DNA of 64,000 nt from Hermodice carunculata (GCA_964020975.1 CAXHWN010002588.1:1497310-1561309), one strand, 5' to 3'; positions 31,235 to 43,850 are shown, counted from the first letter of the stretch. Translations and numbers: made by a program. The notes: generated from the letters alone by a model not told the origin.

Positions 31235-32310
31235 CATTTCTTATTTATTTATGTGGATAAAACTACCCCTTTACAGCGGGGGCACCAACAGTCCAGGGTA
31301 GAACTTGTGATGCGTCCAAGATAAAATGAGTTGACCAAATACACGTCAAATGACATGTACATCCAGGATAAAATCAAATATACACATATATATTACACCA
31401 ATAATAGAGTCTGACAGAACACTGAGGTAGTGGCTATGTCCCGTCCACCAAAGACTTACGAACAGGCCAAACTTCTTTAATGAAACGCTTACATGCACCA
31501 TCAAACGGTATATTAACAACGCGAAAACCCTGCTTAGTTGCAGCATCTCCAAGGAGTAAACCGAGTTTTGTAAGAAAAGATGAGCAAATAAAATGCTACC
31601 AAATATGCAAATCTTCATCCGAATTTCATTAAATGCGGGGCAAGTGAGTACAAAGTGTGAAGCATTTTCGACGCCATTTTTACACATAAGCCTAACACAA
31701 GTTCCTGAGGGTGCAATATTCTATCCATGCAAACTATCTTGAAGACCCAAATATTCTGAGCGCGCCATAAAATTCAGGCGGGCCGACTCAAAATCACAAC
31801 AGGTAATCTTCACGGAAGGATGATCTCTTCAATAAACCATACAAAGATAGTGACTTCTTATCATCAATTTCATTTAAAAAGCCTTGCACATAGTTATCCA
31901 GGGACTACTTGTGATACTTTTGTAGCCACCGCTCATCTTGGTCGTGTGTTTTATTATCCAAACCAACTCCTGGTAAAATCTTATCAATTTCTTCCATGTA
32001 TAGCCAAGACGCATGTCCGCCATTCACTAAAGTTCCTCGCAATTCCAGTACAATTGATTCTCTTGCATAATCGTGAATCGGGCAAAGTGTATATAAGTCT
32101 GTGGAAGAAATTAACTCTTGCTTTGTCTGGCAATAAATTGAGTGGCAGCAGCCACCCAAAATCCCCTAAGGTGGCCACCATGGCCGGCTTACCTTTTTTG
32201 CGCAGTATGGCGCGAGCTGCATTGTATTGTATTGACTTGAGAACACAAATACTTGCTTTGGCGTTGCAAAGCCAAACCACAGACCCGTGTGAAAGGGCAG
32301 GCACAGTTAA
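31235..32310 (-). mobile_element. LINE 3' portion (RT thumb and C-terminus)
   Basis: Minus-strand frames read SHGSVVWLCNAKASICVLKS, QYNAARAILRKKGKPAMVAT, LGDFGWLLPLN, then DKARVNFFHRLIYTLPDSRL (32304-31984), and further on CKNGVENASHFVLTCPAFNE (31680-31620), the C-terminal Cys-rich motif. The order is colinear with LINE ORF2 C-termini. A plausible 3' end lies near 31235, where the minus strand reads ACATAAATAAATAAG. The copy is 5'-truncated at about 32310 and carries several stops and frame changes. A 319-codon frame on the opposite strand over this segment is an artefact. Confidence 0.75.
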
Positions 32311-32405
32311 ACTTCTTCACAAACTGTTGCCAAATGATACGCTGCTGATATTTTTGTGCGCATTTCACAGTAAAACATGGGATAAATACAAACCATGGCT
32401 CGTTT

Positions 32406-32531
32406 GGGTATCTGGGCCTACAGAACGGACTCGTATGTTCTTTAGAGCGCGTACATCGCTCAGCCTCCGATTTGGCGATGTACAGGCTGCAAAAAGAACA
32501 CACTTTGTCTGTTCTGTGGGCCCAGATACCC
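32406..32531. repeat. ~126-bp imperfect palindrome
   Basis: GGGTATCTGGGCC-ACAGAAC at the left is answered by GTTCTGTGGGCCCAGATACCC at the right, and inner GTACATCGC by GCGATGTAC. Arms are about 55 bp with scattered mismatches; the loop is short. It begins about 100 bp outside the end of the minus-strand LINE. Confidence 0.75.
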
Positions 32532-32582
32532 GCACCCGCTATAGTTTGTCTATGCAACACACACCTTTTCTGCACATAATGA

Positions 32583-33100
32583 GGGAATCCCCGATAGGTG
32601 AGCGCGGCTTTTTAAACATGCAGGGAAAATTCCCCCACTGCTTAAATTACGTATCTGTGGTGCACATTGATTACAACATAGCAGGGGAAATTTCTTATGA
32701 GGACAAAATACTGGAGTTCGATGAATATTTGTTGTTTCCTATGTCCATAAAGGGATTTCCCCACCAGCCACAATATTGAATTTGAGAAGACATTTCTTAA
32801 TGCTGGGAGAATTTCCCTTTATTGCCTGAGGTACATATCTCCTGGTTGGTATATGTTTACAACTGGAGGAAATTCCTACAGAAGTTAGAATATGTGATTT
32901 CACCCAAAATGTAGATTTTTAAAATTATAGGGAATCAACACAAATGCTGTTTGTATTGGGGGAATTTCTCCCACTTGGCGAAATGTCATCTTGAATTGGT
33001 GTTTGCTTTCACTGGGGGAAATTCCCTCACCAACCACGCATGTTCATGTATCTCTCCCATGTAAAGGCTGCATCAGATTCGGGGGAAATTCCCTAGCAGA
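32583..33100. repeat. Array of GGGAAATTCCC-type dyads
   Basis: Nine or ten dyads: GGGAATCCCC (32583), GGGAAAATTCCC (32623), GGGGAAATTTC (32684), GGGATTTCCCC (32752), GGGAGAATTTCCC (32805), GGAGGAAATTCC (32865), GGGGGAATTTCTCCC (32958), GGGGGAAATTCCC (33014) and the same at 33081. Spacing is 40-90 bp and linking sequence is only loosely repeated. Several fit the Rel/NF-kappaB consensus GGGRNWYYCC exactly. A lone relative, GGGGGAATTCCTCC, is at 48811. Confidence 0.7.
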
Positions 33101-33184
33101 CAATTTCTCCCAGTATCCTGCTGTATATATGCACTATACGATTTCTATTGAAGTTAGCATCAGATGAGTCCCCCCCCCCCATAT

Positions 33185-33621
33185 AGTATTCCACATATAA
33201 TAACTGTTTTTTGTTTTTGTTTTTTTTGTGTGGTTTTTTTATTTGTTTTTGTTTTGTTGTGTTTATTTTTGTTTTTGTTTTTGCTTTCGAGCAAATATGC
33301 ATAAATTGATGGAAATAATCCCAACCCCAGTAAGTTATACGATTTCTATGCGTGCTATATCTTTAGTCTACCATGTAAATTGCTGTCAGTGATAGTATTC
33401 CACATATAATAACTTCTGGTTGTTTTTTTTTTTTTTTTTTTTTTTTGTTTTTTTTGGGGGGGGGGTGTTTTTTATTTGTTTTTGTTTTGGGGTTTTTTGT
33501 TTTTGTTTTTGCTTTCGAACAAATATGCTAAAACTGATGGAAATAATCCCAGCCCAAGTAAGTTATACAATTTCTATGCGTGTTATATCTTTAGTCTACC
33601 ATGTAAATTGCTGTCAGTGAT
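33185..33621 (+). repeat. Tandem duplication, unit about 208 bp
   Basis: TAGTATTCCACATATAATAA begins both units (33185 and 33393), and each ends with CATGTAAATTGCTGTCAGTGAT. Differences are concentrated in the poly-T/TTTTG stretch, longer in the second unit (33423-33475), plus a few substitutions, so the duplication is fairly recent. Confidence 0.9.
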
Positions 33622-34473
33622 GTTACGTGCCCCACTATTGCAGAAGTTAAACATTTTGCCAGTGGAGGCTACCCTCTTCCCCCGACCCTACTGGCCTGTA
33701 TGCACCAGTTGGCAGACATATATTGAAGTTACGTATAACATACATGATACCAATTACCTATTTCTCCTGGTAGGCTTAGTTACTACTCCAGGTCTGATTT
33801 TATTTTGGACCATCAAGTTATCAGAGATAGCACTTTGAGATCACTCTATTCTAATGTCTGCCGGAGCTAGCATTTTTCAATCACTTTATTGGAATGCCCA
33901 GCCATCGATGGTTCAACCCTTTGCTCAACATTCCACACCAAGCGACTTTGATTTTTTACAGCATAATTGGTGAAACGAGGCCTATCATGCAATCATGTGA
34001 TGATTTGAGTTGGCGCATTATGTTGTTGCAATAGGTCTCGTGTGTATTGAGGAATAGGTCTCTAAATGTATTGGCCAATCTGACATACATAGCTACCTTT
34101 AATATTTTTCAAGTTGCGACAAGAACATTTAGGTATATTTCCATGCACGGCCAGCATTCTCTAGCAAGCATGAAATCTGTACTCAGCTGCATGAAGTCTG
34201 ATCAAGAAAATTCTTGATTTAAATGACACTTTGCCACGAATAAATAAATACAAACAAGCACAAATTATTTATTATTTATTTTTTTCTTCATCGCCAGTAG
34301 GCCTATCTTCAATTTTGACACCTGTCACCAAGAGCATAAGCATTTGTGTTTAATTATACGGAAAGATTTAGCTTGGTCTTCTCATATCATTGGTTGAAAA
34401 AGCTCAAAACTTGTCAACGTTATGCGTAGTTTTCAATCTACTTGGACAGCTTGGACAGGTCCGCTCTTGAAAC
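33622..34473. other. Unassigned AT-rich region
   Basis: Nothing recognisable; multiple stops in all frames. Confidence 0.45.
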
Positions 34474-34602
<129 letters not shown>

Positions 34603-34705
34603 TTTATCGGTTCTTTGATGGAAAACAGTCATTTGGTCTGGGCAAACTGCACCCAAACTGAGCAAACATGCTCAAGAAACCGGGGATGTCATTGTCGATA
34701 ACAAA

Positions 34706-35147
34706 ATGGGCGAGGCGATTGTCTTTAATAATAACAGAGGTTTTTGGAAAGAAGTTAAAAAGGTTTGTGGTAATTCATCTTTAACACCAAACAATATTGA
34801 TGGTGCTGTTTCAAAAGAGAGCATTTGTGAGTTGTTTGCAGGCAAGTATAATGACTTATACAATTCTGTTTCCTACAACCAGCCTGAAATGGACAAACTT
34901 TTACATGAAACGGAAATAAATATCAACAGATGTTGGAAAGATACACATTGTTACAACCACCATGACACATCTTCACAAGATATTAAACAGGCTGTTAATG
35001 TGCTGAAATATGGTAAAGCTGATTGTTATATTGGTCAGTATACAGATCAAATAAAGTATGGTACTAATAAACATATCTTGTACCCAGCTCTTTTGTCCAG
35101 TAGTGTAGTACGTCATGGTTTCTTTCCACAGGGGTAATGCATATCTA
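34706..35147 (+). pseudogene. LINE RT, linker and fingers part
   Basis: The 143-codon frame reads MGEAIVFNNNRGFWKEVKKV, NIDGAVSKESICELFAGKYN, DLYNSVSY and QDIKQAVNVLKYGKADC (the L-K-x-G-K-x-D motif 0), and ends in VVRHGFFPQG. The next residues, STIIPIPENNRKAL and KYRGTPLSSAIGQMLDGVIL, lie just downstream after one stop (35147). The matching minus-strand block at 46752-46174 shares DGV, IANLF-x-x-KY and the HGF/DGFAP-x-G signature. Confidence 0.8.
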
Positions 35148-35149
35148 CT

Positions 35150-35833
35150 ATTATTCCTATTCCTGAAAATAATAGAAAGGCACTACAGACTTCGGATAAA
35201 TATAGAGGAACACCACTTAGTAGTGCAATCGGGCAAATGCTAGACGGGGTGATTCTTAACCAGAACTTTGGCATACTGAAGTGCACAGACTTGCAGTTCG
35301 CATACAAAAATCACCACTCCACAGTTCAATGTACCTATGTAGCTAATGAGGTGCTATAGTATTATACCAATGCTGGTGGCAATGCATATGCCATGTTGCT
35401 TGATGCAACAAAGGCTTTCGATCGTGTTGAGTATAACAAACTTTTCAGACTACTTATCAAAAAAGGGTTATGTCTATTAATAGTACGATTCTTAGCTCTA
35501 TTCGCCACCCCACAAACCGTCAGAGTGCGTTGGTCTGATTACATTAGTCATCCATCCTCTGTGACTAATGGAGTGAAACAGGGCGGAGTTCTGTCGCCTA
35601 TTTTATTTGTAGTATATTATGATGAACTACTTAGACGGTTGAAGATGTCGGGTTATGGATGCTATGTAGGTGATAAGTTTATGGGTGCTTTAAGCTATTC
35701 TGATGATTTAACATTATTGGCTCCTACAAAGTTAGCATTACGCAAAATGATGGACATTTGCAGAGTATTTAGTGAAAAGTATAAGGTTGTCGTTAACGCT
35801 GACAAAAGTAAATTATTAAGTTTCTCTAAGTGA
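35150..35833 (+). pseudogene. LINE RT, palm domain with YSDD
   Basis: After LQFAYKNHHSTVQCTYVANE (fingers/palm) and one in-frame stop near 35359, the 146-codon frame 35393-35833 holds motif A (MLLDATKAFDRVEY), motif B (NGVKQGGVLSPILFVVYYDE), motif C (ALSYSDDLTLLAPT, YSDD with both Asp retained) and the thumb start (NADKSKLLSF). It is one of the best preserved RT domains in the window. The ORF stops at TGA 35831. Confidence 0.85.
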
Positions 35834-36102
35834 GCTTGTCGTAAAAAAAATTGTCATAATGGAGAGAGTATTGAGTGTGTTCTGACCGATGTTCATCTCG
35901 GTTCCATAGTTGATATTGATGTTGTGAAAAATCAAATTGATCATGCTGTCAGGGAATTATATGGCAGATATAACTTGATGCTAGCTCAGTTTGGTAATGC
36001 TCTTTCGGATATCAAATACAAATTATTCAAATCCTTTGGCATGTCACTCTATGGTAGTGCTCTGTGGGATTTTTCACGCCCATACGTCTCGACCTTTTAT
36101 AC

Positions 36103-36105
<3 letters not shown>

Positions 36106-36169
<64 letters not shown>
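36106..36169. repeat. (TA)n microsatellite inside the LINE
   Basis: About 32 TA repeats following DFSRPYVSTFYTA of the RT C-terminal region, so expanded or inserted after the LINE integrated. Confidence 0.95.
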
Positions 36170-36172
<3 letters not shown>

Positions 36173-36608
36173 GAATCGCAATTGCATATAAGATTTCTCA
36201 AATTTGTAGACGTTGTATACTAAGCTCTAATGAATGTGTTCATATTTGTGGTAAGTTAGCCCTACAAGGAAGTCGGTTGCATTTAAGTAACTCTCTTACA
36301 TCGATATGCAGTATGTATAGTTTACTGAAATAAGATATCAGCAATTGCAACATTATTGACATTATCGACAAAATTCAATCTGCACAGATGAAATTGTTCA
36401 CTGATTACACTGATACTGCTAGTGTTGCTCCTGATCTAATTTATGTCAGAGATCGGAGACAATTCTCCTTTTTCTCTTTCAGCGAGTTGCAGGACATTGT
36501 GGTGACACTGTGCACTGAACAACTGGGTTCTGTTTTATTTTCTTTTTTTTTTCTTTCTACCATTGTACTTTTTACGAATAAAGATAAATAAATAAATATT
36601 TATATATA

Positions 36609-37615
36609 TTGCTTGAAACAGTTCAACTGGATGCAGCCTGGGTAGTAACAGGGGCAATGAGAGGAACACTCAGTAGCCAACTTGACACAGGATGGGAACT
36701 TCTACAGAAACGTAGAGATAAAAGAAAATCAATATTAAGGTACAGTATTAAAAACGATGAAGTACTTTCATATTTACACGATATTATTTCAGATCAAATG
36801 AATACCAGAACTTATAACACTTGGTCCAGTCAGAATATGACATATGCTAGAGTCAAAACAAGCTTCTACAATGTGTCTTTCTATCCTTCTCCCATCCGTT
36901 TGTGGAGTGAGTCACCATTAAGTGTTAGACATGCCGAGCATGTCTAAATGTTTACGGAATATTTAGGCAAAATTTATTAATTCCACCAAAAAATCCACAT
37001 TTTCTACTGGGAAATCGTTATGCATCTATTTTACATGCTAGACTATGCATTGGCTGGAACCACTTCAATGCACATTTAATCAAATTGGGGGTGAAAGAAA
37101 TAAATTCTTGTTTATGTGGTGCAGAGAATGGCGATACATACCCCTTTCTCTTTAACTGCCCGAAATACAATTCAATAAGAATTGACTTACACAGAACTGT
37201 TATCAGAGCAGCTTCCTTCACCCTCAAAATGCTACTTTATGGTTCAGGGGGATGTCATATGTTGAAAATTCGAAAATTATCTTAGCAGTCCATATATTAA
37301 TGGAAAAATGAAAAAAAAAGCCGTCATAAGTATATCTCTCACACGATTTTGGGTATCATGCACGACCAGTCTGCTTGTATGTATGTATTGTTCAATTCCT
37401 TGTTCTGTCCCAGCCTTATACACGGAAGACGTCTATCTGTCGTGTCCTGTCTAGTTCCCTTCAAATTGTTCTGTGTCGTTCTTGTTAATTCTTTACTTTT
37501 GTCTTGCATCATCTCCTTCTTTCTCTCTTATTGAATGTCCTAATTTGTTTACTATCTATTTTTGTTTTTGATACAGCGAAAAGAGTTTGTATAGGGCAAA
37601 GCCCTTTTATCTGAT
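36609..37615 (+). mobile_element. CR1/Jockey-like LINE 3' portion, strongly 5'-truncated
   Basis: It starts immediately after the tail of the previous LINE with LETVQLDAAWVVTGAMRGT, then GWELLQKRRDKRKSILRYSI (GWExLxxRRxxH motif), NVSFYPSPIRLWSESP, HARLCIGWNHFNAHLIKLG and SCLCGAENGDTYPFLFNCPKY (the C-terminal zinc motif, 37108-37170). The 3' UTR continues to about 37615 with a GGGCAAAGCCC hairpin (37597-37607). Same type as the split LINE at 18.7-27.2 kb. A few stops and one frame change are present. Confidence 0.8.
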
Positions 37616-38320
37616 TGCTTAAAAAGATATGTTTTAATGAATTTTGGCACACTGAATATTATAGGCCGATGACTCATATCCAGGATTCTGTACAATCACT
37701 CATTCAGAATGTTCTGCACAGGAATAACCTCGGTGATTTTGCATGTAACTTGTAAGCTTAGATTTCTCTGATCCTCTACTGTTAATGCTAACTTTGTTAG
37801 CAGGCATAGTCCTAGTCTTTATTTTAGTGTGAAAAATTGCACCATTCCAATGTACCATTGGTTAATGTGCAATAACGATTATTTCATACTAAGTTTGAAC
37901 ACTGTGTGTAGGTCTGCTTCAGGATTGAGCAGGTAAACTATCCTTTATAAAAAAGTGACTAATGTACATAGATCTATACTGCACTGCGCTTAGCCAACAT
38001 GTTTTCACAAAGTGTTTCAGCTAGTTGTACAAAATACTGTATACACATAATTGCCCAGATAATAGATCCACTCATTTTATGTGATTATCGGATTATTGTA
38101 AACAGAAACAAAACAAATATCTGCAGCCAGATTTCAAACTGAGTCCAAAGCATTCCTCGGCATGCTTTGGATGCAAGTTTGCCAAGGAATTATAGGCATG
38201 CTGGTACATGAATGACAGGTCATTCTACAAGGAATACGAATCAAGTATCCTTAAGCTCATATCAAATAGTTATAGTCCCTTCCAGTTATCTTTCAACGTT
38301 GGCAACGGTTCGTTCAGTAC
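37616..38320. other. Unassigned region
   Basis: No recognisable feature. It would contain the 3' UTR of the minus-strand candidate gene if the exon call at 38321-38670 is right. Confidence 0.4.
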
Positions 38321-38670
38321 TTATTGGAGAATAGTTTTTAACCTTCCATTTAAGAATTTCGTGAAATGTTCAATGTTATATATTGGATTGAATACAAGTG
38401 GTTTCAAGAGTACTTGTGACTGCGGAACATGACAAATAATGTTATCTTTATCTATTTCTTGACAGTCCCTCAGGTCTATTTGCATGGCATTCTGTAGATC
38501 TTTTCCCTTCGTTGGAACAAATGCTTGTGGGCCTCCCCCATTTGGCCAACTGGCTTCTTGCAATAAGGTGTATTCGTTTCTTCTGTTTGCATAGTCCCAG
38601 ATACACTGTAGCATTTTTTGTACTCCACCAACAGTGCATGCTGCAGAGACTCTGTTGTTGCTGCCTATAA
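38321..38670 (-). CDS. Candidate last exon of an unknown host gene
   Basis: On the minus strand a pyrimidine-rich CCTTTGTTTCCAG acceptor (ending 38671) precedes a clean 115-codon frame: IGSNNRVSAACTVGGVQKML, then WDYANRRNEYTLLQEASWPN, FVPTKGKDLQN and HFTKFLNGRLKTI, closing with TAA. Composition is ordinary coding-like and there are no internal stops. I do not recognise the family. The preceding candidate exon is 38953-39141, but the exon starts in phase 1 (needs one preceding base) whereas that exon ends in phase 0; a further small exon or a different donor would be needed. It could also be a fragment of an unfamiliar repeat-borne gene. Confidence 0.4.
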
Positions 38671-38952
38671 CTGGAAACAAAGGTGAATTACACAGTAATT
38701 ATTACTACCTTGAATCACATCTCAATATCTATCTGAAGGACACTAATAAAATACAATTAAATATCCAAACATGTCATAAACCTTGATTTTTTTATCTTTA
38801 AGCCCTTGCAATCCTTTATCAGTGTGCATCCTTACACTTGAAGCACATTTCTAGTTATGTTCTTACATGTAATAATGGCCAAACACAGCAAAGTGCAAAT
38901 AAATGTTGCACTTGAATCCAAACCCATTCTGAGTGCATTTAAAATGCACTAC

Positions 38953-39141
38953 CTGTGCCAAGATTTTTAAATTTTGATTTATCAATTCAGCATGCTGTTG
39001 TACTTTTTCTATTTTAGTGCCGTTTAAATGAACTCTTATTTGGTTCATTGTTATATTGTAGTGCCACTGTAACTCAAGTACAATTTCAAGAACGTTGAAG
39101 TCTGACTGCATGACCACATGATACATTTTAAGTTCTTTGCT
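38953..39141 (-). CDS. Candidate internal exon of the same unknown gene
   Basis: Acceptor TTTATGTAG (ending 39142) and donor CAG|GTAGTG (38953/38952) on the minus strand enclose 63 codons without a stop: SKELKMYHVVMQSDFNVLEI, then LQWHYNITMNQIRVHLNGTK and AELINQNLKILAQ. Predicted helical, no recognised domain. The acceptor's pyrimidine tract is weak, and phase does not match the next exon. Confidence 0.35.
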
Positions 39142-39860
39142 CTACATAAATGGAAATTTTTGAGCAGGAATTAAACTATAGTTCTGGGGACATGGTCTTT
39201 TTGGAGAGTTGAAAAAAATTAGTGGTACTTGATTGGTAAATTTGCATGATTTGTATATGGTTCTGAGACCTTGGAACGTGGCTGAAGTTCATCCATATGC
39301 ACATTTAATTAATACCTGATAAAGTTTTATGGTGATCAGTTGTTAAAGTTTCCAAACACAACTTTGTGGAGTCTGAAGTGCTCAACCAGTCTTGCTTTAC
39401 CAGAAGGGGTCATTTACCTGCATGTACATGAAACAGTGTAATGCAACATTTTGTAATCTTCATTAGTCAGTACAAAATATGACAGACAATTTCTAACCAA
39501 GTAGTATGTAAAACACTTTTAAGTTCCATATTCTTATCTCTCTAAATTCTCAGTTTCATTTCCCAGTGCTTCAATCCTCAATGGACCTTCAATTTTCTTT
39601 GCCAGATCATGCACTTTTTTATTTTGTCCAATATATCATTCTCTTGGACCTGCAGTTTGTAAAAGTATATGTGCATGTATTTTATATAGACCTTACTGTA
39701 TCTTCTGCATTAAGCATTCTAAAGATATCTATGTCTTAAAGTTATATTTACCTTTGCATTGTTGCAACTTAGTTTATCAGACACATAACACTTTATGTGG
39801 TAACCTGAGTCAGCCTTCAGCCAGATATAAATTGTGCGTATTACGCCTAATTTGCATGAA
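39142..39860. other. Unassigned region
   Basis: No supported feature; could be intron of the minus-strand candidate gene. Confidence 0.35.
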
Positions 39861-39861
39861 G

Positions 39862-40430
39862 TAAGTGCTACAACGTTGGTACACGTTTCATTGGATGCGC
39901 CTATGTCACAAACCTTCCGATTGAGGTGGTAAAGGCAGCTCTATCTATTATAGTTATTAAGTTTTTCCTGATTTAAATTTTGTGTATTCATCTAATTTGC
40001 ACAAATTTAAATGCTACAACTTTTGTGCATGTTTCATTGGTTGTAGTTATGTCACAAACCTACCATTCGAAGTGGAAATAGTACCTCTATCTGTAATAGG
40101 TATGAAGTCATTCCAGATTTAAATTTTGTGTGTTCACCTTTTCACCTCATTTGTATAAATTAAAGTGCTACAACTTTGGTTCATGTGTCATTGGATGTGG
40201 CTATATAACTAACCTACCAATCGAAGAGGCAATGGCAGTTGTAGCTGTAATAAGTTTGAAGTTATTCCAGATTTAAATGTTGTGTGTTTGCCTAAATTAG
40301 AATGCTACAACTTTGGCTCATGTTTCATTGGATGCGGCTGTTACAAACCTACAAATCGAAGTTGGAATGACACTTCTATCTATAATAGGTTGGTAGTTGG
40401 TCAAAGAATTAAATTTGGTGTGTTCAACTG
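39862..40430 (+). repeat. Four-unit tandem repeat, period about 137-154 bp
   Basis: The phrase TGCTACAAC-TTNGTNCATGT-TTCATTGG starts units at 39865, 40011, 40165 and 40302. Each continues with TATGTCACAAACCTACC, ATCGAAGTGG, and ends with CCAGATTTAAATTTTGTGTG. The units have diverged by roughly 20%. Confidence 0.85.
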
Positions 40431-40494
40431 TTTTAAAACACCACTCTCAAGTTTTAAAGCCAGTTTGTCAGAGCAGATATGCTGTCTCAGCAGC

Positions 40495-40594
40495 AGTATA
40501 ATAATATGGAAGATGGATCACCACACACCTGGCAGATGTGGTTTTTCAAGCCAAGTGGTTGCTGAGTAGAGTGATCTTTCAAGACAGGGACCAC
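40495..40594 (-). mobile_element. Orphan end of a pogo/Tigger-like transposon
   Basis: Read on the minus strand from 40594 the sequence is CAGTGGTCCCTGTCTTGAAA, then GATCACTCTACT, with TA directly outside. CAGTGG-start ends with a TA target are typical of pogo/Tigger-type members of the Tc1/mariner superfamily. No matching opposite end was found, so this is a one-ended remnant or chance likeness. Confidence 0.3.
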
Positions 40595-40631
40595 TGTATT
40601 ACACAACATTTTTCTGTGGAATTTTACGAAC

Positions 40632-42069
<1,438 letters not shown>

Positions 42070-42132
<63 letters not shown>
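42070..42132. repeat. (TA)n microsatellite
   Basis: About 31 TA repeats. Confidence 0.97.
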
Positions 42133-42133
<1 letters not shown>

Positions 42134-42954
42134 CTTGACATATATCAATCTATAATGAAGATAGTTTAGCTAATATGTCTCCACCCTTACTTCATTGTCC
42201 ACTGCAATACATGTACATAGCACAGCTACATGTTAAGAAATCCCATGAATCTCTGACATGTGTTCTATGCAGTATCAGTGCACTATCTAGTCCAGCACAT
42301 AACCCAGTAGCTAGGCTATGTTTTAAAGTAGCTGTCAGTGGGGCCTCGGTAAGGCACCTGGAGTGTTCCAGGTAACTACAGAGGCAATATGGCAGACAAG
42401 CAGAAAATGAAGTGTACCCAAACAAGTGAAATGGTAGACCAGCCAATATAGCATCATAAATATGGATGTAGAAGTTGCTACCTTGAATGCAGAGGTAACA
42501 AGTGCCGACTTCTTGAAAATATGTTCAAGTGATACCTCAAGTATTGAAACGTTTGTAAATGCAAACACAAGCAGTTACAGAGGGTTCCCAGTCCGCTTGA
42601 CCATGTTGACTTGATATTTCTCTTTCTTATTCCCTTCTGTTAATCTCGCAAATATACAGTTGTGTGCAGATTTTTTTTGCAGATACAAGTCAAAGGGAGC
42701 ATAATTTGTGGACAAAGTATGAGGAGAGATGGGTGCCTGCTGTGTGCAACCACTGCCGTGAGCAGCGGCATTGTTTTTTCTAGTCACTGGGCTCAGACAT
42801 AGGAGTCAATTTCTGTGTAAAATTTACCTTTGGTGACAGGTGACCTGCTGTATATGGCCACTTTTCTTGTCAGATGGGGTAGCCACATCAACAAGTACCA
42901 ATTTATGTATATATATACACACATATGGGTCATGGACAGAATCCACAGGAAGCG
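42133..42954. other. Unassigned region
   Basis: No recognisable gene or repeat; overlapping short frames on both strands only. Confidence 0.4.
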
Positions 42955-43292
42955 GTTTACCTCAGCTGGCTTGTCCGTCTGTTCATATTTCACATTTTGG
43001 ACTTCTCCACAACCACACGCCATATTCTCTTTACACTTGGTGGGGGTGCAACTTCGGTGGCTCTCTACAAACTTTGTTTAAATGATCATGCTTCAGTGAT
43101 TTCTAGATGTTTAATGAATTTTTGTTCACCTTTTGTCTAAATCTTCAAAAACAATCGTCTCTGAAACAGCTTGGTCAATTGCTTTGAAATTGTATACGGA
43201 CATTTATGGGAACCCCTGGACCTTAGTTGTTCAACAAGTGGCACTGAAAATTTTTATTTATTTATTCATTTTATTGTATTTTTTTCACAAAT

Positions 43293-43351
<59 letters not shown>

Positions 43352-43850
43352 TTGATATTTTTGACCTCTCCAAAACTGTCACTCAGATTGTTCGGGAACT
43401 TAGTGGTAATGTAATATATGTGGATGCCGATTGGTTCATTATGAATGAAACTCCAAACAAATACCGTGCTTGTAAGTTTAGACTGGGTTGTGTGCTGAAC
43501 TGTATCACTGAGCTGTTCACTGGATGGAGATACACTGGATACACCGGACATTGCATACTGAGGCAGACTCATGGAGACCCCTAGTCCTAAATTTGTTCAA
43601 CAGGTGGCGCTCTAATTTTTTAAACATTTTTGCTTGTTTAATGTTTTTTACTTCTCAGAAAAAAGTATCTCAGATTTTGCTGAAATTTGATGCAAACGTA
43701 TCTTGTCGAAAGGTCAAACAGAGTTGTTCCTTAGATGGTGATACTGCAGATCCATGACTTTAAATAATTTTTTATTTTTTCAATTCGGGCACTTATTAGC
43801 CGATGCAGGCATTCCTATTGGCTACTATATAAGCCCATGAGGATAGTGTT
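42955..43850 (+). repeat. Hairpin-headed repeat, partial copy C
   Basis: It starts with TTTACCTCAGCTGGCTTGTC, a decayed version of the left hairpin whose right arm is lost. One type 2 unit (43000-43240), a (TG)n microsatellite (43294-43351) and one type 1 unit (43355-43835) follow, the latter ending in AATTCGGGCACTTATTAGCC, CCTATTGGCTACTATATAAG. The CTCF-like site reads CAACAGGTGGCGCTC (43599-43612). The 3' module and right hairpin are missing. Confidence 0.75.
43294..43351. repeat. (TG)n microsatellite inside copy C
   Basis: About 28 TG repeats, one TA interruption; same unit position as the array at 2669-2723. Confidence 0.97.

Larger units (their letters stand above)
34625..36605 (+). mobile_element. 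AP-type LINE, RT portion, family I (see also 45.0-46.8 kb)
   Basis: It begins in the linker before the RT and runs to a 3' end with AATAAAG and an (ATAA)n tail (36579-36605). The endonuclease is absent (5' truncation). A (TA)n microsatellite (36106-36169) interrupts the thumb/C-terminal region. The stretch 36170-36580 keeps only weak coding similarity. The same protein family is read on the minus strand at 45.0-46.8 kb. Confidence 0.8.

Noticed and set aside
31820-32779. Longest open frame of the window (319 codons, plus strand)
   Set aside because: It is antisense to the minus-strand LINE RT at 31984-32310, runs through the palindrome at 32406-32531 and has no known motif. The minus strand gives the clear RT reading.
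37085-37285. Independent small gene with CLCGAENGDTYPF zinc motif
   Set aside because: It is the C-terminal zinc motif of the CR1/Jockey-like LINE, in order with the upstream thumb motifs.
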